Positions 1 to 26,913 are shown, numbered from the stretch's first letter. The stretch is DNA of 64,000 nt from Telmatactis stephensoni (GCA_029948255.1 JALIZF010001683.1:372001-436000), one strand, 5' to 3'. Made by a program: numbers and translations. The notes: generated by a model from the sequence alone, not told the origin.

Positions 1-160
1 AGACATCTAACCAAGACCCTCCCTACTGCGTACTTTGCTATGCATGAAAAACGAAAAGCTGGTATGTTGAATTCTTTGCATCATGATGCTTATGATGATG
101 ATGGTGGCGATGAGTCATATGTTTAATCTTCTGCGTTCATGATGGATTATTTATTTATTT

Positions 161-208
<48 letters not shown>

Positions 209-1230
209 TTTCTATCATAATGTTATTGACTGATAATGCTTATTAACTGAATAAGTCCATTACGCAGTAATATATACTTAATATATATGCATGTAAATCA
301 TCTGTAAATCATTGTAATGCTGACCACATTGGAGCACCTTTGGACCCTTGGGAAAGGGCACTATACAAAAATTTATATTATGTTATTTATTTATTTATTT
401 ATTTAAGGGAATGGTGGCTTTTATACGCGCTTTAACTCCATACGTGGAAGGAACTATACAACAGCTACAATCGTTGTTATTATTTGCTGGCATAATGTGA
501 AATTTAACAAATCGCAAACGGTTTTGTTTTGTATGTACTCTTATTGACAATGGATTTGACGTCACAAAATGTTCAAAACTCAAATGGAACGATTTCACGG
601 CAAAGTTTTAAACATTTGGTGACGTCAAATCCCTTGACAATAAGCCTACAGACAATGGAAAACCGCTTGCGATTTGTGTTTTACAACAATAATTCGTAAT
701 AAAAGGTGAAAAATCCTCATCAAATGGGATAACAGAAGGAGCGCGCGCACGAGGGAATGCATTAGCACCGTTGTCTAAACTCTTATTGACAATGGCTTTC
801 GACCAATCAGATTACGAGATTTTGCTATTGATCCTCCAATCCCCTACACAATGCTGCTGGTAAGGTCTGTCTAGTGAGTGATTTCAGGATAGTGATTTCC
901 AGACACTCCAAAGCAACGTTGTAAAAGGGGGTTGGGGGACCTATTCTCTGAAAGATGCACTATGCGTGCGTCTACAAGCCAATCATTCCAACAATTGGTA
1001 TATAGGTCAGACTACAGACACACCGGTCTCTCGATCTCCCTTGTTATGATGATGATGACATTGGTTTTGATGATGATGATGATGATATCAATTTTTGTTC
1101 ACGACATTGTTGCACATACATAATCCTTTCTTTGTTTGTTTGTATTTTATTGTTCTAATCATATCCTTTATATGGGGCACTTTAAAACCGTTTGGATTAA
1201 TGCTATAGCTTGATGCTCTCTTTTTAATAG
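1..1230. other. Intronic or upstream sequence, duplicated at 20.6-21.25 kb
   Basis: No coding exon is visible before 1231. The stretch holds a TTTA microsatellite (about 150-210) and AT-rich sequence. Parts of it recur at about 20620-21240 (for example the sequence around 35-110 and 840-1000), showing that it belongs to the segmental duplication. It most likely lies in an ECM29 intron. Confidence 0.6.
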
Positions 1231-15752
<14,522 letters not shown>

Positions 15753-15902
15753 AAGCAACTTTATCGCGAGCAGCCGCCACCTTGCGGATAACGAAATAAT
15801 CAATTGACAGCACTCAAAACACGATTTCTAAAGTCCTGTCTGACAGGCTAAATCAAATTTTCATGGCATATCTTGCTAAAATCAATTATCAGTGATATTT
15901 GA

Positions 15903-15908
15903 AATAAA
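15903..15908 (+). terminator. Likely polyadenylation signal of ECM29 copy 1
   Basis: AATAAA about 150 bases after the stop codon. The same sequence stands at the same distance after the second copy (39862). Confidence 0.6.
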
Positions 15909-15952
15909 CGGGGTTTTTATTTTAAAGTGTTCTACTTTTCCAAATGTCACTT

Positions 15953-17500
15953 AAAGCAGGTATATAGAACTCCGTAAACTTGAATTCCAAAGGAAGTCCT
16001 AAAAGATCGAACACCTTAATACCAGAGAACAACCCTTACCGAAACACCACCTCCAGAACACTGGTCAATCCACTTTCTTTACCTGCCAAGCTCCCGCATT
16101 ATTATCAGCATAAAACTTTGGCAACCACGGAATCAAAAGCTACTCAAATAACGAAGACTCCATCCACACGGTAGAAGATAAGCAGCAAAATCAAAAACTT
16201 ATTTTGAACTCAAGACAGTTCTGACACCTGACTCTCCGTAAACACCGAAGAAGCCACCACACTTTCAACACTGGTATATGTGCCTATTCAAGCAAGCTCT
16301 TCCTTTAGCCCGGGGGGTGGGGGGTGGGGGGGGGGGCCGGGGGGTGGGGGGGGGGGATACTACCATACATGGAATATATCGGGATGATCCACTGAACAGG
16401 ATATGGTTTTTCGAGCTTCTTGTCATGAACTGGGTATCCATTTCCCAATTTTTTGAGTTTCTTGTTATATTCACAGTATCTATTTTCCATCAACCTTACC
16501 CCTAACGAAAATGTACATTTTTTAAAAGTTAAGTATCTTGGCAAATATAATCAAAGCGACATCAAAGGTGTGAATCTTTTTCCAGTGTACCCGTCCATTC
16601 AAAGCTGTCGCTCCAGACTAAATTAAATCCGCGTTCTTTGGAAGGCTGGAACGAATTTGCTTAATAATAAACTCATTTGGTTTATAACTAGACGCATTTG
16701 GTGCGCTCACTCGTCCAGGTGGAAACGAGCCAAATAGCTGCCTAATACAGGCGTTTACAGGCTACGGTTTCCATTTACAGCCAACTCTCGCGTTGTGAGA
16801 AGCCTGTGTAGTTGGCAGTATAGGACAGCTATGCAGGCTATTATAGAAAACCCACTAAAACGTACGGATACCACACTGTTACGGACAAGCAAAATCCTTG
16901 CCCATCTATATTACAAAGAAATGTACCCGAACGAATGGAGATTTCTGCATCGACCTCGCCTGACAACCGTGACGTGACATTTTCAATTAATTTTGATCTA
17001 ACAAAAAGAAAAATATAAAAGAAGGCACCAATTAATCGATATGCTGTGCACTTTGAGACGTATATTGCAGTATGCAAAACAAATAGATTGAGAGACACCT
17101 TTATTAACGCTAGCATGCGTACCGTTTTGTGACTGAAAAGCCCTGTTAAAGGGAGTCTTAATAAAGTATTCATGTATGTATGTACCGTTATCTATTAGCA
17201 TTATCGATCGTTACATTAAGTATTATTTATCTATTTATATTTTATCGTTAAGATTTTGCTTTAATCATCAATTAGGACATTAGGTTTAGTTTTATTGTAA
17301 AATATTTTGTCAGTGTAAGCTGCAATTATAGTTGAATAAACTTATCTCTGTCTCTAATTTCTCTCTCTATTTACCCTCCTCATTCATTGAACTGTCATCA
17401 TCATCATCATCATCCGGTCATCATCGATAACATCATCATCGTCATCTAAGGAGTGTAGCAGTTGGAATGATTAATGATTTATTCTTTCAGTCCATGAATT
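15953..17500. other. Intergenic stretch between the two duplicates, no gene seen
   Basis: Contains a G-rich run at about 16308-16356, AT-rich sequence, and CAT/CATCGT repeats at about 17397-17445. Short open frames look random. The part near 16510-16640 is repeated near 37925-38055. Confidence 0.55.
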
Positions 17501-18061
17501 AGTCCATGAGTCTTCATCTTTATAAGAATGAAGACGTCCAAGGGAAGGTGAGTAGAATAACTAACAAGACTTGTGTGGATCCACTTTCACGTAAAGCATT
17601 CATTAACCATGTAACTGTACTTTACTTTAGCTGGAAAGTGCACGGATAGCTGCATCTAAAATGTCGCCAATGATGGAAACCATTAATATAGGTGGAAGAA
17701 CTATGCTGGGTGATTTCTATATGTTCACACTAATTGCGGACAAATTTGAAAACCCATATTTTTTCCCAGTTTTCGCACCTTAGACAAAAGAAAAACGTCG
17801 TTTTAGTTTAGTGTGGACGGAAGGTCTAACCGTAACAAAAAGATATATACGATTTTTAATTTATCTATATCATAGGCATAGCTTAAATCTTTTTAGACCT
17901 TTATTATATTGTTGTTACACAGTTTCTTGGTGGACTTGTTTTTCATTTTATCATATCTTGCAGTGTGTTCAGTATGTTGATGAAACAGTTTTACCAGAAC
18001 TCATTCCCAGGCTATCAGATCTACTGCGGCGTGGAGAGGGACTGGGAACAAAAGTGAGTAT

Positions 18062-20620
18062 CGTCTCTTTTTGATAATTTGGGACTGGGAACAAAAGTGA
18101 GTATCTTCTATTTTTGATAATTCTAAAAACTTTTATACCTCCTTTTTGTGAATTAATTTTATGACTTTGGAAAAGTGCAGTTTTGTCACTATATACGTGC
18201 CTTATCATCTGTAAGTAGTTAGGTATCAAGGGATGGGTAGGGCACCTGCTTGTTCCATCTCTCTACCAGTGCTTTATCCGATAGACATTTCAAGTTACAC
18301 TGAACTGGAGGGGAGAGAAATTAAAACAACATCAGACAATTTCTCCGTGTACTAAACATATTGACGTTTTCAAACGACAAACAAAAGACTCCATGCAAGT
18401 AAAACAGGTTCAAACGACACTTAAACTCCAAGTAATAACAATAGAATAAAGCTTAGAAAGAATATATATGCGATACACTCCGCAAGACCCAGTCAAGATC
18501 ACAAGCACGGGAGCCAAACCATGAAGGTCGCACTTTAACTAAGTAAGCTACCCTTATTACTCAAATCTAAAAACCTTGATTCTATCAAATCATTACATAC
18601 ATACGGGTTACCATGAGATGCGCACGCACCGCCGCGAATCAGTGCATGTGTTTGCCGTGAATCGGTCGAAAGGAAGAGAAGTTGCTCCGTATTTAAAGAT
18701 GTTTTCTTTTGCAAAATTTAAAGAAAGGTAAGGAATTAAAAAAGTTTGCTTATTTGCTAGATTTTTCAGTCGACTGACATGGACGTGTCCTTTTGTAGAC
18801 TATAAACTCAAATTCCATCGGTTCAACCGTGGAATAGCGATTGTACCCGCTGTGGCAGTCGCTCAGCTCACTTTCGAGTACGATGTACCGAAACTTATAG
18901 CTTGGGACGTGTCCCGGCTAATATATAAAACGACTTTTACCATTTATAGTAGTCGTTGTGAGCAAAACATAAAGACTTATAAGCTTATAACTCTGTAGAA
19001 AGCACATCTTGTAAACTCGGAGTGCTAAGATTTCTATTGGAAATCATGTAACTCCCTTGCACCCACGGCCTTTCGACTATAATTGTGGGCAATAAATAAA
19101 ATCATACTAAAATAGTTTGAAATAAAGCTCTACAGCAAAAAGGTTTAGGACGTAGTTGTTACAAAACCTCGTTATGATAATGTGGTTCAAGTTAACAAGC
19201 GTCTCCCATCCAGGTGAACGGTGAACACGGCGTGCAAAGCATTATTGGACAAAATGAACGGCCCTGGTCCCCAGGTCCCTTGATGAACAAGCAAAATATC
19301 AGAAAAAAATATTTCTGAAAGCTTTTAATCACATAAATTAGCAAAAGAGTTTGAAAGAAGTCTCCCTTTAATTTTTGACTGTTCCTGTCGCTTTGCCATC
19401 GTTTTATCAGCGATCAAAACTGTGTCACGCAATACCGTCACGATATGTTGAAGGAGCAAGAACTTATCATTCTGCGAAAATATTAGTCACTCCTAAAGTT
19501 AATGAGCGAATATATGTTTATGCATTTAAGAAAGATTTAGCCTAAAATATGAAAATAAGCTGTTGGTATCGTCATTTTAACGCTCAGTGTTTTGGCTGTT
19601 TTCTTTCTTTAATATCAAACAATACGTGATTTTGAGAGTTGACCGAGGCGAGCGTGTTGATCAGGTGCGAGTCTCCCAAAGGAAATCGGTTTACAAACAG
19701 AATATCGTGCTTAACAGCACAGTAAATAAGGGCTATGATTTTAAAAATGAGTTTTTTCGATATGGAAGTATACTTGAGGGTTTTGGCGAGTCTACAACTG
19801 CATGAATTTGCTAATAACTTTAATTTTATATTTATCAACTGAACGGAATAATTAATTAAGTACAGTACACAATGCCAAATAAAAAGTTTATCATAAAAAC
19901 TTACAAACATTTGTACAACAATAACTTACACGTTAGACTCAGGAAGAAGACTAAATTTACAGTTGTTCACCACAAATCTTGATTGAAAACAATTTATTAT
20001 AAACTCCAATTGCAAAATGGTGGATTCTCATACTCGTCGACCGCGAAGTAAGTAGCCTGGGGACGAGGGCCGTTCGCAAAAATACTGAACGCGCTCTGAT
20101 TGGTTGAAAATAAAATCTCCGTTCACCTGGTATGGAATTGCACATTTATGGTATTGCAGAACATATGCATATAATATTATGGCAGTAAAAAGAAAGGGAG
20201 AAAGAAGCCGACAAATATTCGGTGCTAAAGGAGGTATAAGATATATGATTTCCTCCTTGAAAACTAATAAATAAATTCGGTTGTACTCGGGTTATTTTAA
20301 GAAAACAATTCATATGCATATTTGAAGTGAATGGACACAAATTCACCAAACGTACGAGGTGTTAAGTGACGGCGCTATAAATACCAATGTTATAAATACC
20401 GAGTCTTTCTAGGATTGGGCGCCCTGTTTTTGTACATTTGGATGCATTCCTTACATGATACAAAGAAAGAAAACTGATATGACAGTACAACCCAAGGATT
20501 TGGGTCAAGTTTAGAAATGTCCACCAAAAAGTTGATCAGTACCTATTATTACTGGTAGTTGAATGATTATGAATGATTGGATGAGTAAATAATAATCAGT
20601 CCTAAGCAATAACTCTATCA
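18062..20620. other. Non-coding stretch with one inverted-repeat element
   Basis: No exon is seen. A 41-base tandem duplication of the end of the 17964 exon with its splice donor lies at about 18039-18110. The remainder is AT-rich apart from the element listed at 19210-20130. Confidence 0.55.
19210..20130. mobile_element. Inverted-repeat element with CCAGGTGAACGG ends
   Basis: CCAGGTGAACGG at the left is mirrored by CCGTTCACCTGG at the right. A second block (GAACGGCCCTGGTCCCCAGG near 19257) is mirrored by CCTGGGGACGAGGGCCGTTC near 20057. No convincing target-site duplication or transposase is seen; the 60-110 residue open frames inside look random. Confidence 0.6.
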
Positions 20621-20773
20621 CTAGCAATTATTTAATTGCAATTGCTTTGCTATTCATGAAATACGAAAAGCTGGTATGTTGAATTCTTTGCATTATAATG
20701 CTTATGATGATGATGGGAATGATGTCTTTTATATGCGCTTTAACTGCATACGTGGCAGGAACTATGCAACAAG

Positions 20774-20910
20774 GGCCAGTTCTAGTCAAAACGCTGGGCT
20801 CTCCTGCTCCGTTTTTCATTTGGGCTTCCTGTGTCCTTTACGCGACACAGGAAGCCCAAATGAAAAGAGCAGCGGGGAAGTAGCGCTCTGCGTCTGGACT
20901 AGGGCTGGTG
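20774..20910. mobile_element. Small palindromic MITE-like hairpin
   Basis: A perfect 23-base stem (20813-20835 with 20844-20866) with an 8-base loop sits inside a longer imperfect palindrome. The outer ends read CCAGTTCTAGTC and GACTAGGGCTGG. The paralogous sequence in the first duplicate (1-1100) has no such hairpin, so it is an insertion. Confidence 0.65.
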
Positions 20911-21693
20911 CCTGAAAGACCAAGATTGAAATATATGGGTTTTCTGAAGAGTTAATCCTGGATTAACGCTAATGAGGAACTAAGGCCAGAGTTACAATTG
21001 TTGTGATTATTCGTTGGCATGATGTGAAATTCATAGTGTTTTTGTACATTATTCACTATCGTGTCTTTGTTGTTGGATCCCCTGACCCCCTACATAATGT
21101 TACTGGTCACAGTAGGGTATTGGGTTCCAGACTTTTCACAGTGTCGTTGTAAGGGAGGGAAATTATTCTCTCTGAAAGATCCGTTGCGCGTGCGTCTACA
21201 AGGTAATTGTTCCAACATTTCTGGCAACGTTTGTAGGCTCTAACTGTGTGGCCCTTTCGGAATATGTATATAGACCAACGAACATGACGAATTAGGTTCA
21301 GTCCCCAGCTTCGCCTCAAACCCCGACGGCTGGGGAATAAGCCTACGAACGAATAAATGAAAGAGAAATAACTGAACCGAGATGAATGTCTGAATGGATG
21401 AATGAATAAATAAACGGACAAATATTGAAATATTGAAAACGCAAAGTCAAAGAAAGAAGTGAAGAAAAGAATGAATGAAAGCATAAATACATCATCGGAT
21501 GAGATAATAAATACCACTTATTAGATATTTTCTTGTGTATTACGGGCTGATATTTTACGAGTCGCGTACGTATTTTGCCGAGCCTTTAGGCCTAAAGAAT
21601 CTCAACAGACTTTAGGTAATGGCCATTAAACTACAAATTGTGCTAGGACAAAGTTGCTGACAATAGAATTCATATATACCTCTCATATCTGTC

Positions 21694-21850
21694 TCCCTCC
21701 CCTCCCCTCCCCTCCCCTCCCCTCCCCTCCCCTCCCCCACCAAGCAGTGTTGGTCCCTGAATAGGCATTTGGTGAGTAACTGGCCCCTCCCCTCCCCTCC
21801 CCCACCAAGCAGTGTTGGTCCCTGAATAGGCATTTGGTGAGTAACTGGGA
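21694..21850. repeat. CCCCT microsatellite and local tandem duplication
   Basis: A CTCCC run followed by two copies of a segment of about 65 bases (ACCAAGCAGTGTTGGTCCCT). The first duplicate has one copy, near 3448. Confidence 0.85.
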
Positions 21851-22291
21851 TCCTAAGTTGATGTCTGTACAGATCAACATTGATTGGAGGGGAGAGGGGA
21901 GGGAGAAAAATGTCATTTTGCTAAGGCTAGGAGCATTAGACCGATGGAATTTTCACAGTAAATTCAGAGCTTGTCCCAAGTAACCCTCTATGATAGTAGT
22001 TTAGGCTATTCTCTCAGGCATTCTTTTCCCTGTAGGCTATCACATGCAGGAAGACTGCGGGATTTCGGGAAAAAAAACGGGTCAAAAATATTTTATTTCA
22101 TTATACATCTACTCACCTTTGTTCACTTGCTTTTCTTTTCGTTTTCCCTTTCATCCTCTTCACTTTTCATTTTCATTTTCTGTAGAATCCCATGGAATCC
22201 GATTCGTCGTGGTTTTATCTAAAGCCCTGACAGCGAGTACATGGAAAGTACAAGTTGTAGTATTACGAGCCATCAAATCCTTCATCAACAG

Positions 22292-24080
22292 GTTAGTAAA
22301 ATGGAACAGGAGAGCATACCAGTGAATTGAGGGTGTTTTCTATTTAGTGGAAACAGCCAGCCAGATTTGACCAGTTCTGAAATGGTTCATGTCAGTTTTT
22401 AGCATTTACATGAACGAATTGTACCAATTATGAACTTGAAACTGTAGCCAAATGCGACGAGTTGTCCCGCACTGTTTTGTTCTTGTTTTTGTTTTTAATT
22501 TTGTTTTTGTTTTTTTTGTTTGCTTGTTTGTTTGTTTTTTGTTTTGTTTTGAACTCGTTTCAAAGAATTCAGGTTGTTTTTGCTGAAGAAAAAACAGAAA
22601 ATTTTGATAGTTTTTGTTTGAACTCTATGTATGAGAAGAAATGTGCAGATAGACAAGGCGCAAAACTGAAAAAGTCGATCGCAAAAAGTGCAGAAGGCAT
22701 TTTGGGGTAGAGGTTGGTAATATAACTATTCTAAACTAATTTTTCATGCGGAATCCGAATATGACAGTTACCAAGACGTATTCTGCAATCTTATACGTGT
22801 AAATGACGTATTTTGTGAATTGCTACAGTCATTTCATACTAACGGCTTTTTCATGTAATTCCAAATATTCCCAAACTTAAAAACAATTACCATAGCTGGA
22901 AAGAGCATATTAAAATAAGTAAAACTGTGAGTTTTGAAGGATATAAGTTGAAAAATCAAGGAGATACGAATTTTCAAAAATCGAAATTTGTTTGTATCTC
23001 TTGCATAACTGTAAGTGTTTTCATACAAAATTTCGTTTTTTCAAAAGATGGAGAAAAAAATTTGCGAAGAAACCAAATAAAATTTTCAAAATTTAGCGCA
23101 GTGTATTGAAAAGAGCAAAACGTTGGCAAGTCCATGTAAATTGCCACAAATCGATGAATATTCAGAGAAAGACAACTTCCATTTATGACTAAAAAACAAG
23201 TTCAATTCAAATTACTCATCTACTGGTTATTTTGATTGAAACGTGGTGCCGAGCTGAAAGCGATCATGATGTCGTGGCCAATATTTAAGGCCTCAATATT
23301 CTTCAGATCCCATCTGTCGACCATATGCCCATATTATTAGGCATAACTTTTTTATGGGGGTAATTAATATTAGTTTTTGTTATCATTGAAAGCTAACCGG
23401 CAGAAACAGAGAAAAATGTATATATTTCATCGATGATTATATATTAAAACATACTGATATTCCACGGCTCACAAACACGTGTATATCTGCAATATTATTT
23501 AATCATCATCGTTGCATAACTAGTCAAAATGCGTCTTAAACAGGGTCAGGTTTGAGGAGGTTGGGCGACACGTCCCCATCAGATCCGGAACAAGTGCCCC
23601 CCCCCCCCCCCCCGGGGATTTGGCCAGTTTTCCCGCGATTAAAGAGGAAATCCAACCAAAGAAAGTCTTCTATAACAAATCCGTTGGGCTATGCCTGCCT
23701 AGTAAACATTCTTTATTCTTTGTTATGCACAGATAGAAATAAATGAAACTTGAATAAAACGAATACTGTGTTAATGACTCGAGATAGAAGCTAAAAATTA
23801 TAAGAACATTGTAGGTTAGGGATTTTTTATGTTTAAAGTTATTAATTACACAGGAACTACTGAAAAGATCACCTGGTTAATTTGTAATGGAACACGTACG
23901 GCTTTAATAATATTAGACAGTTTCTGGAAGACACTAGTATGTGTAATATAATATGATATGATATAATATATATAATATATAATATAATATAATATGTTAA
24001 ATATAATATGATATGTGTAATAATAATATTAGACAGTTTCTGGAAGACACAAGTATGAATTATTCTGCCATTAATTAGCA
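22292..24080. other. Intron of ECM29 copy 2, no gene seen
   Basis: Collinear with 3924-4740 at first, with degenerate foldback-MITE sequence near 22850-23110. It then joins the receptor leader from about 23615. The equivalents of 4740-8100, including both truncated receptor copies, are missing. A TATAA-rich repeat near 23940-24020 duplicates the ATTAGACAGTTTCTGGAAG motif. Confidence 0.6.
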
Positions 24081-24088
24081 GTGTACTG

Positions 24089-24100
24089 TATAAATATATC
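24089..24100 (+). promoter_or_regulatory. TATA-like element of receptor gene 2
   Basis: TATAAATATATC, 81 bases before the ATG, identical to the element before receptor gene 3. Confidence 0.6.
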
Positions 24101-24169
24101 TACAGTACTCTTTAGTTTCTTGAGTTTGCCGGTCTTTGAGAGAAAACACTTCAAGTTATCTTCACAACC

Positions 24170-25222
24170 ATGAATCAGTCCATTACATCTATGATGAACG
24201 GTTCTAACATGAATCCGAGCTCCTCCTACTGCAAGGGCTTGCAACCTGATTCGGACATTACAAAAACTGTTAAAGTAGTGGTATTGCTAGTCATTGGAGG
24301 AATCGCTATTTTAAACAACGTGTTTGTCATTATTATTGCAGTGAGATACACGGTGCGTAAGAATCTTCACTATTTGATCGTTAACATGTCCGTGTCAGAC
24401 TCTTTGGTGGTATTGATGGCTTGTACTGATGAGATTCCAGACCTACTGACACTAGAATTGTGGAATAGAAAATTTAAATCAGCATTCGCCTTTTTAAGTT
24501 GGACTGCTGCTTATGTAACTCTTGTGACTCTCTTGATAATCAGTATTGAGCGATTCCGAATTACGAGGCCTACAAGAGTACAGAGATCACAACCATACAC
24601 CCTTAAACAACGTGTAGCAGTACTTGTTTTTACGTGGTTGGTAGCAGTGACTTTGGCATCACCTGCAGTATTAAATTTAATATATTATTTGATGACCAAA
24701 ATGTCTTTACAAACAATGATTACTTTATATATAATCCGAAATATTTTATTTATTACTTGCAACTGTGTAATTATCGTATTAGGCATTGTTACCTTAAAAA
24801 GACTGTCTCAACCACAAGCCATTCAAGCCAATCTTTCGGAGAGACAAAGAGAACTACGAAAGCAGAGAAATATCAACGCAGTTAGAATGGTTCTGTGTTC
24901 GTTACTACTTTATTCGTCTTGCTATATACCTCTTTTAACTTGGTCTCTAACTTTGCAAATCATAATCTATGTGAAAGGTTTAAAGTTTTTCAAAATCATT
25001 ATTCTATGCTCAATCGATTTCCGATCGCTGGACTTCGTCCTATCCGCCATTCTCCCGTTAGTCAACGCATGCCTCAGTCCCTGTATCTACATTTTCTTTC
25101 TCTCCGATTTTCACCAGGCAGCAAAAAGATTAGTTTGTAAAAAGGCAGCCTCAAACCAACAGGTCGAAAGACGAAACTCATTAGAAATGGACGCTATTCA
25201 ACATGGGTGTGAAAACAATTGA
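24170..25222 (+). CDS. Rhodopsin-like (class A) G protein-coupled receptor 2
   Basis: A single-exon receptor of 350 residues, a close paralogue of the gene at 8689. TM1, TM2, the ISIERFRITRPTR segment after TM3 and the third intracellular loop are nearly identical to it. The loop between TM2 and TM3 (CTDEIPDLLTLELWNRKF) and the outer ends of TM6-TM7 differ strongly. TM7 reads LSPCIYIF, so NPxxY is again altered. The N-terminus has NQS and NGS sites. The C-terminus ends in AIQHGCENN as in receptor 1. It is probably a plasma-membrane receptor for an unknown ligand. The intact frame after substantial divergence suggests it is functional. Confidence 0.9.
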   Translation: MNQSITSMMNGSNMNPSSSYCKGLQPDSDITKTVKVVVLLVIGGIAILNNVFVIIIAVRYTVRKNLHYLIVNMSVSDSLVVLMACTDEIPDLLTLELWNRKFKSAFAFLSWTAAYVTLVTLLIISIERFRITRPTRVQRSQPYTLKQRVAVLVFTWLVAVTLASPAVLNLIYYLMTKMSLQTMITLYIIRNILFITCNCVIIVLGIVTLKRLSQPQAIQANLSERQRELRKQRNINAVRMVLCSLLLYSSCYIPLLTWSLTLQIIIYVKGLKFFKIIILCSIDFRSLDFVLSAILPLVNACLSPCIYIFFLSDFHQAAKRLVCKKAASNQQVERRNSLEMDAIQHGCENN

Positions 25223-25636
25223 AAATAATCCTGAACTGAAACTCACGGTTTTGATCCTAAAAAACTCAGAAGATTGTAGTTTCTACTGGACAGTTGATAT
25301 TCACTTAAAGTTAAGTCAAAAACGATTTTCTTGGTTGCTAACAGTAAAACGTTTTATTTCAAGAATGTTTAAGTTGGAAAAATAGTGTTTTAGTATTGTT
25401 ATTATTTATATTATCATCAGTGCTGTAATCAAGAGAAAATGTTAACTGCATGTATTGGTAATTCGGGAAATTGTAGTGTTTTCCTAATATAACTAGCTAT
25501 TGAATATTCAGTAAAAGTCGCACAAAGGACATTTCTGGATAATTTTATTAAAGTGAGAAAGATGACTTGATGTTGTATTATTATAATGTACAAATGTAGG
25601 ACAACAGGTAATTGATTAATTTGGTAGCATTTAGTG
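25223..25636. other. 3' flank of receptor gene 2
   Basis: AT-rich sequence that aligns with the flank of receptor gene 1. No exon is seen. Confidence 0.6.
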
Positions 25637-25810
25637 TAAGAAAGAAAAATAATGATAAATAATGAAGGGACCGTGTACGATAGCCGCGAATGTAGGATCT
25701 GTAAAAGATCTAATCAGCCATAATACTAAAAGTGAACGTTGAATGCAAAGCTGATACTACGGAGGATACTTAGCAATATTGTCACATCACGGAGCTTAAA
25801 CTGAGACAAT

Positions 25811-25874
25811 CGAAAAGCAACTGTGGATAGCTATTTCGGTCTAGTTGGACCTCATCAGCACAGTGCAGCTTTCG
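25811..25874 (-). ncRNA. Type I hammerhead ribozyme, unit 1
   Basis: Read on the minus strand, the core CTGATGA is followed by helix II (GGTC, loop CAACTA, GACC), then GAA, then helix III. Helix III is the palindrome ATAGCTAT followed by C, the expected cleavage base. Cleavage would fall between 25826 and 25825. Helix I pairs CTGTG with CACAG, then has an internal loop, then CGAAAGC against GCTTTTCG. All invariant core positions are present. The tiny palindromic helix III suggests it works best as a dimer. Confidence 0.9.
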
Positions 25875-26274
25875 TCAAGCACATGGTAACGACTGACTAC
25901 AGAGCAAGCTCACCTTCGATTGCCACATCGACACAACGCGTGACGATGATGAGATGACAATGGCATTCGAAGCGCGCATGATGTGACAACGGAGCTAAGT
26001 AGATAAAAATATGAAGAAAGCCATACTTTCTTTAAGTGGAATACATGGCCAAACCATGTTTGAAAGCGACATATCGGATCTGAAAAGACCTACGGCCCAC
26101 GAATATTGAAAAATAATGATAAATAATGAAGGGACCGTGTACGATAGCCGCGAATGTAGGATCTGTAAAAGATCTAATCAGCCATAATACTAAAAGTGAA
26201 CGTTGAATGCAAAGCTGATACTACGGAGGATACTTAGCAATATTGTCACATCACGGAGCTTAAACTGAGACAAT

Positions 26275-26338
26275 CGAAAAGCAACTGTGGATAGCTATTT
26301 CGGTCTAGTTGGACCTCATCAGCACAGTGCAGCTTTCG
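26275..26338 (-). ncRNA. Type I hammerhead ribozyme, unit 2
   Basis: Exactly 464 bases from the first ribozyme, with the same core, helices and predicted cleavage site (between 26290 and 26289). Cleavage at both sites of a minus-strand transcript would release a 464-nt monomer (26289 down to 25826). Confidence 0.9.
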
Positions 26339-26671
26339 TCAAGCACATGGTAACGACTGACTACAGAGCAAGCTCACCTTCGATTGCCACATCGACACAA
26401 CGCGTGACGATGATGAGATGACAATGGCATTCGAAGCGCGCATGATGTGACAACGGAGCTAAGTAGATAAAAATATGAAGAAAAAAACATGGTTTGGCCA
26501 TGTATTCCACTTAAAGAAAGTATGGCTTTCTTCATATTTTTATCTACTTAGCTCCGTTGTCACATCATGCGCGCTTCGAATGCCATTGTCATCTCATCAT
26601 CGTCACGCGTTGTGTCGATGTGGCAATCGAAGGTGAGCTTGCTCTGTAGTCAGTCGTTACCATGTGCTTGA

Positions 26672-26735
26672 CGAAAGCTGCGCTGTGCTGATGAGGTCCA
26701 ACTAGACCGAAATAGCTATCCACAGTTGCTTTTCG
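26672..26735 (+). ncRNA. Type I hammerhead ribozyme, inverted unit
   Basis: The same motif on the plus strand: CTGATGA at 26688, GAAATAGCTATC to 26720, predicted cleavage between 26720 and 26721. One base in the helix I internal loop differs from the direct units (TGCG in place of TGCA). Core and pairing are unaffected. Confidence 0.9.
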
Positions 26736-26817
26736 ATTGTCTCAGTTTAAGCTCCGTGATGTGACAATATTGCTAAGTATCCTCCGTAGTATCAGCTTTG
26801 CATTCAACGTTCACTTT

Positions 26818-26818
<1 letters not shown>

Positions 26819-26913
<95 letters not shown>

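Larger units (their letters stand above)
17503..22291 (+). pseudogene. ECM29 second copy, 5' remnant exons
   Basis: Exons recognisable as ECM29 lie at 17503-17547, about 17632-17692 (LESARIAASKMSPMMETIN), 17964-18053 (YVDETVLPELIPRL to GEGLGTK), an exon-end fragment at 21591-21615, and 22186-22291 (STWKVQVVVLRAIKSF). In family order the first three come before the exons seen at 1231-2880. Everything corresponding to 1231-2880 and most of the 3186 exon is missing here. The donor after METIN does not keep the frame as far as I can see. The downstream exons continue at 38637. This looks like a decaying partial tandem duplicate rather than a working gene. Confidence 0.75.
25644..26818. mobile_element. 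Hammerhead-ribozyme retrozyme array (two direct units plus one inverted)
   Basis: A 464-bp unit starts at 25644 and again at 26108 in the same orientation; the copies look identical by eye. The second unit is cut short at about 26483. A third, inverted partial unit follows to 26818. Each unit contains one hammerhead ribozyme core. The array splits an AAGA microsatellite that is continuous in the first duplicate (10625-10916), so it inserted after the duplication. No protein is encoded. Tandem non-coding units of a few hundred bases, each with a type I hammerhead, are the hallmark of animal retrozymes, which spread through circular RNA. Confidence 0.85.
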
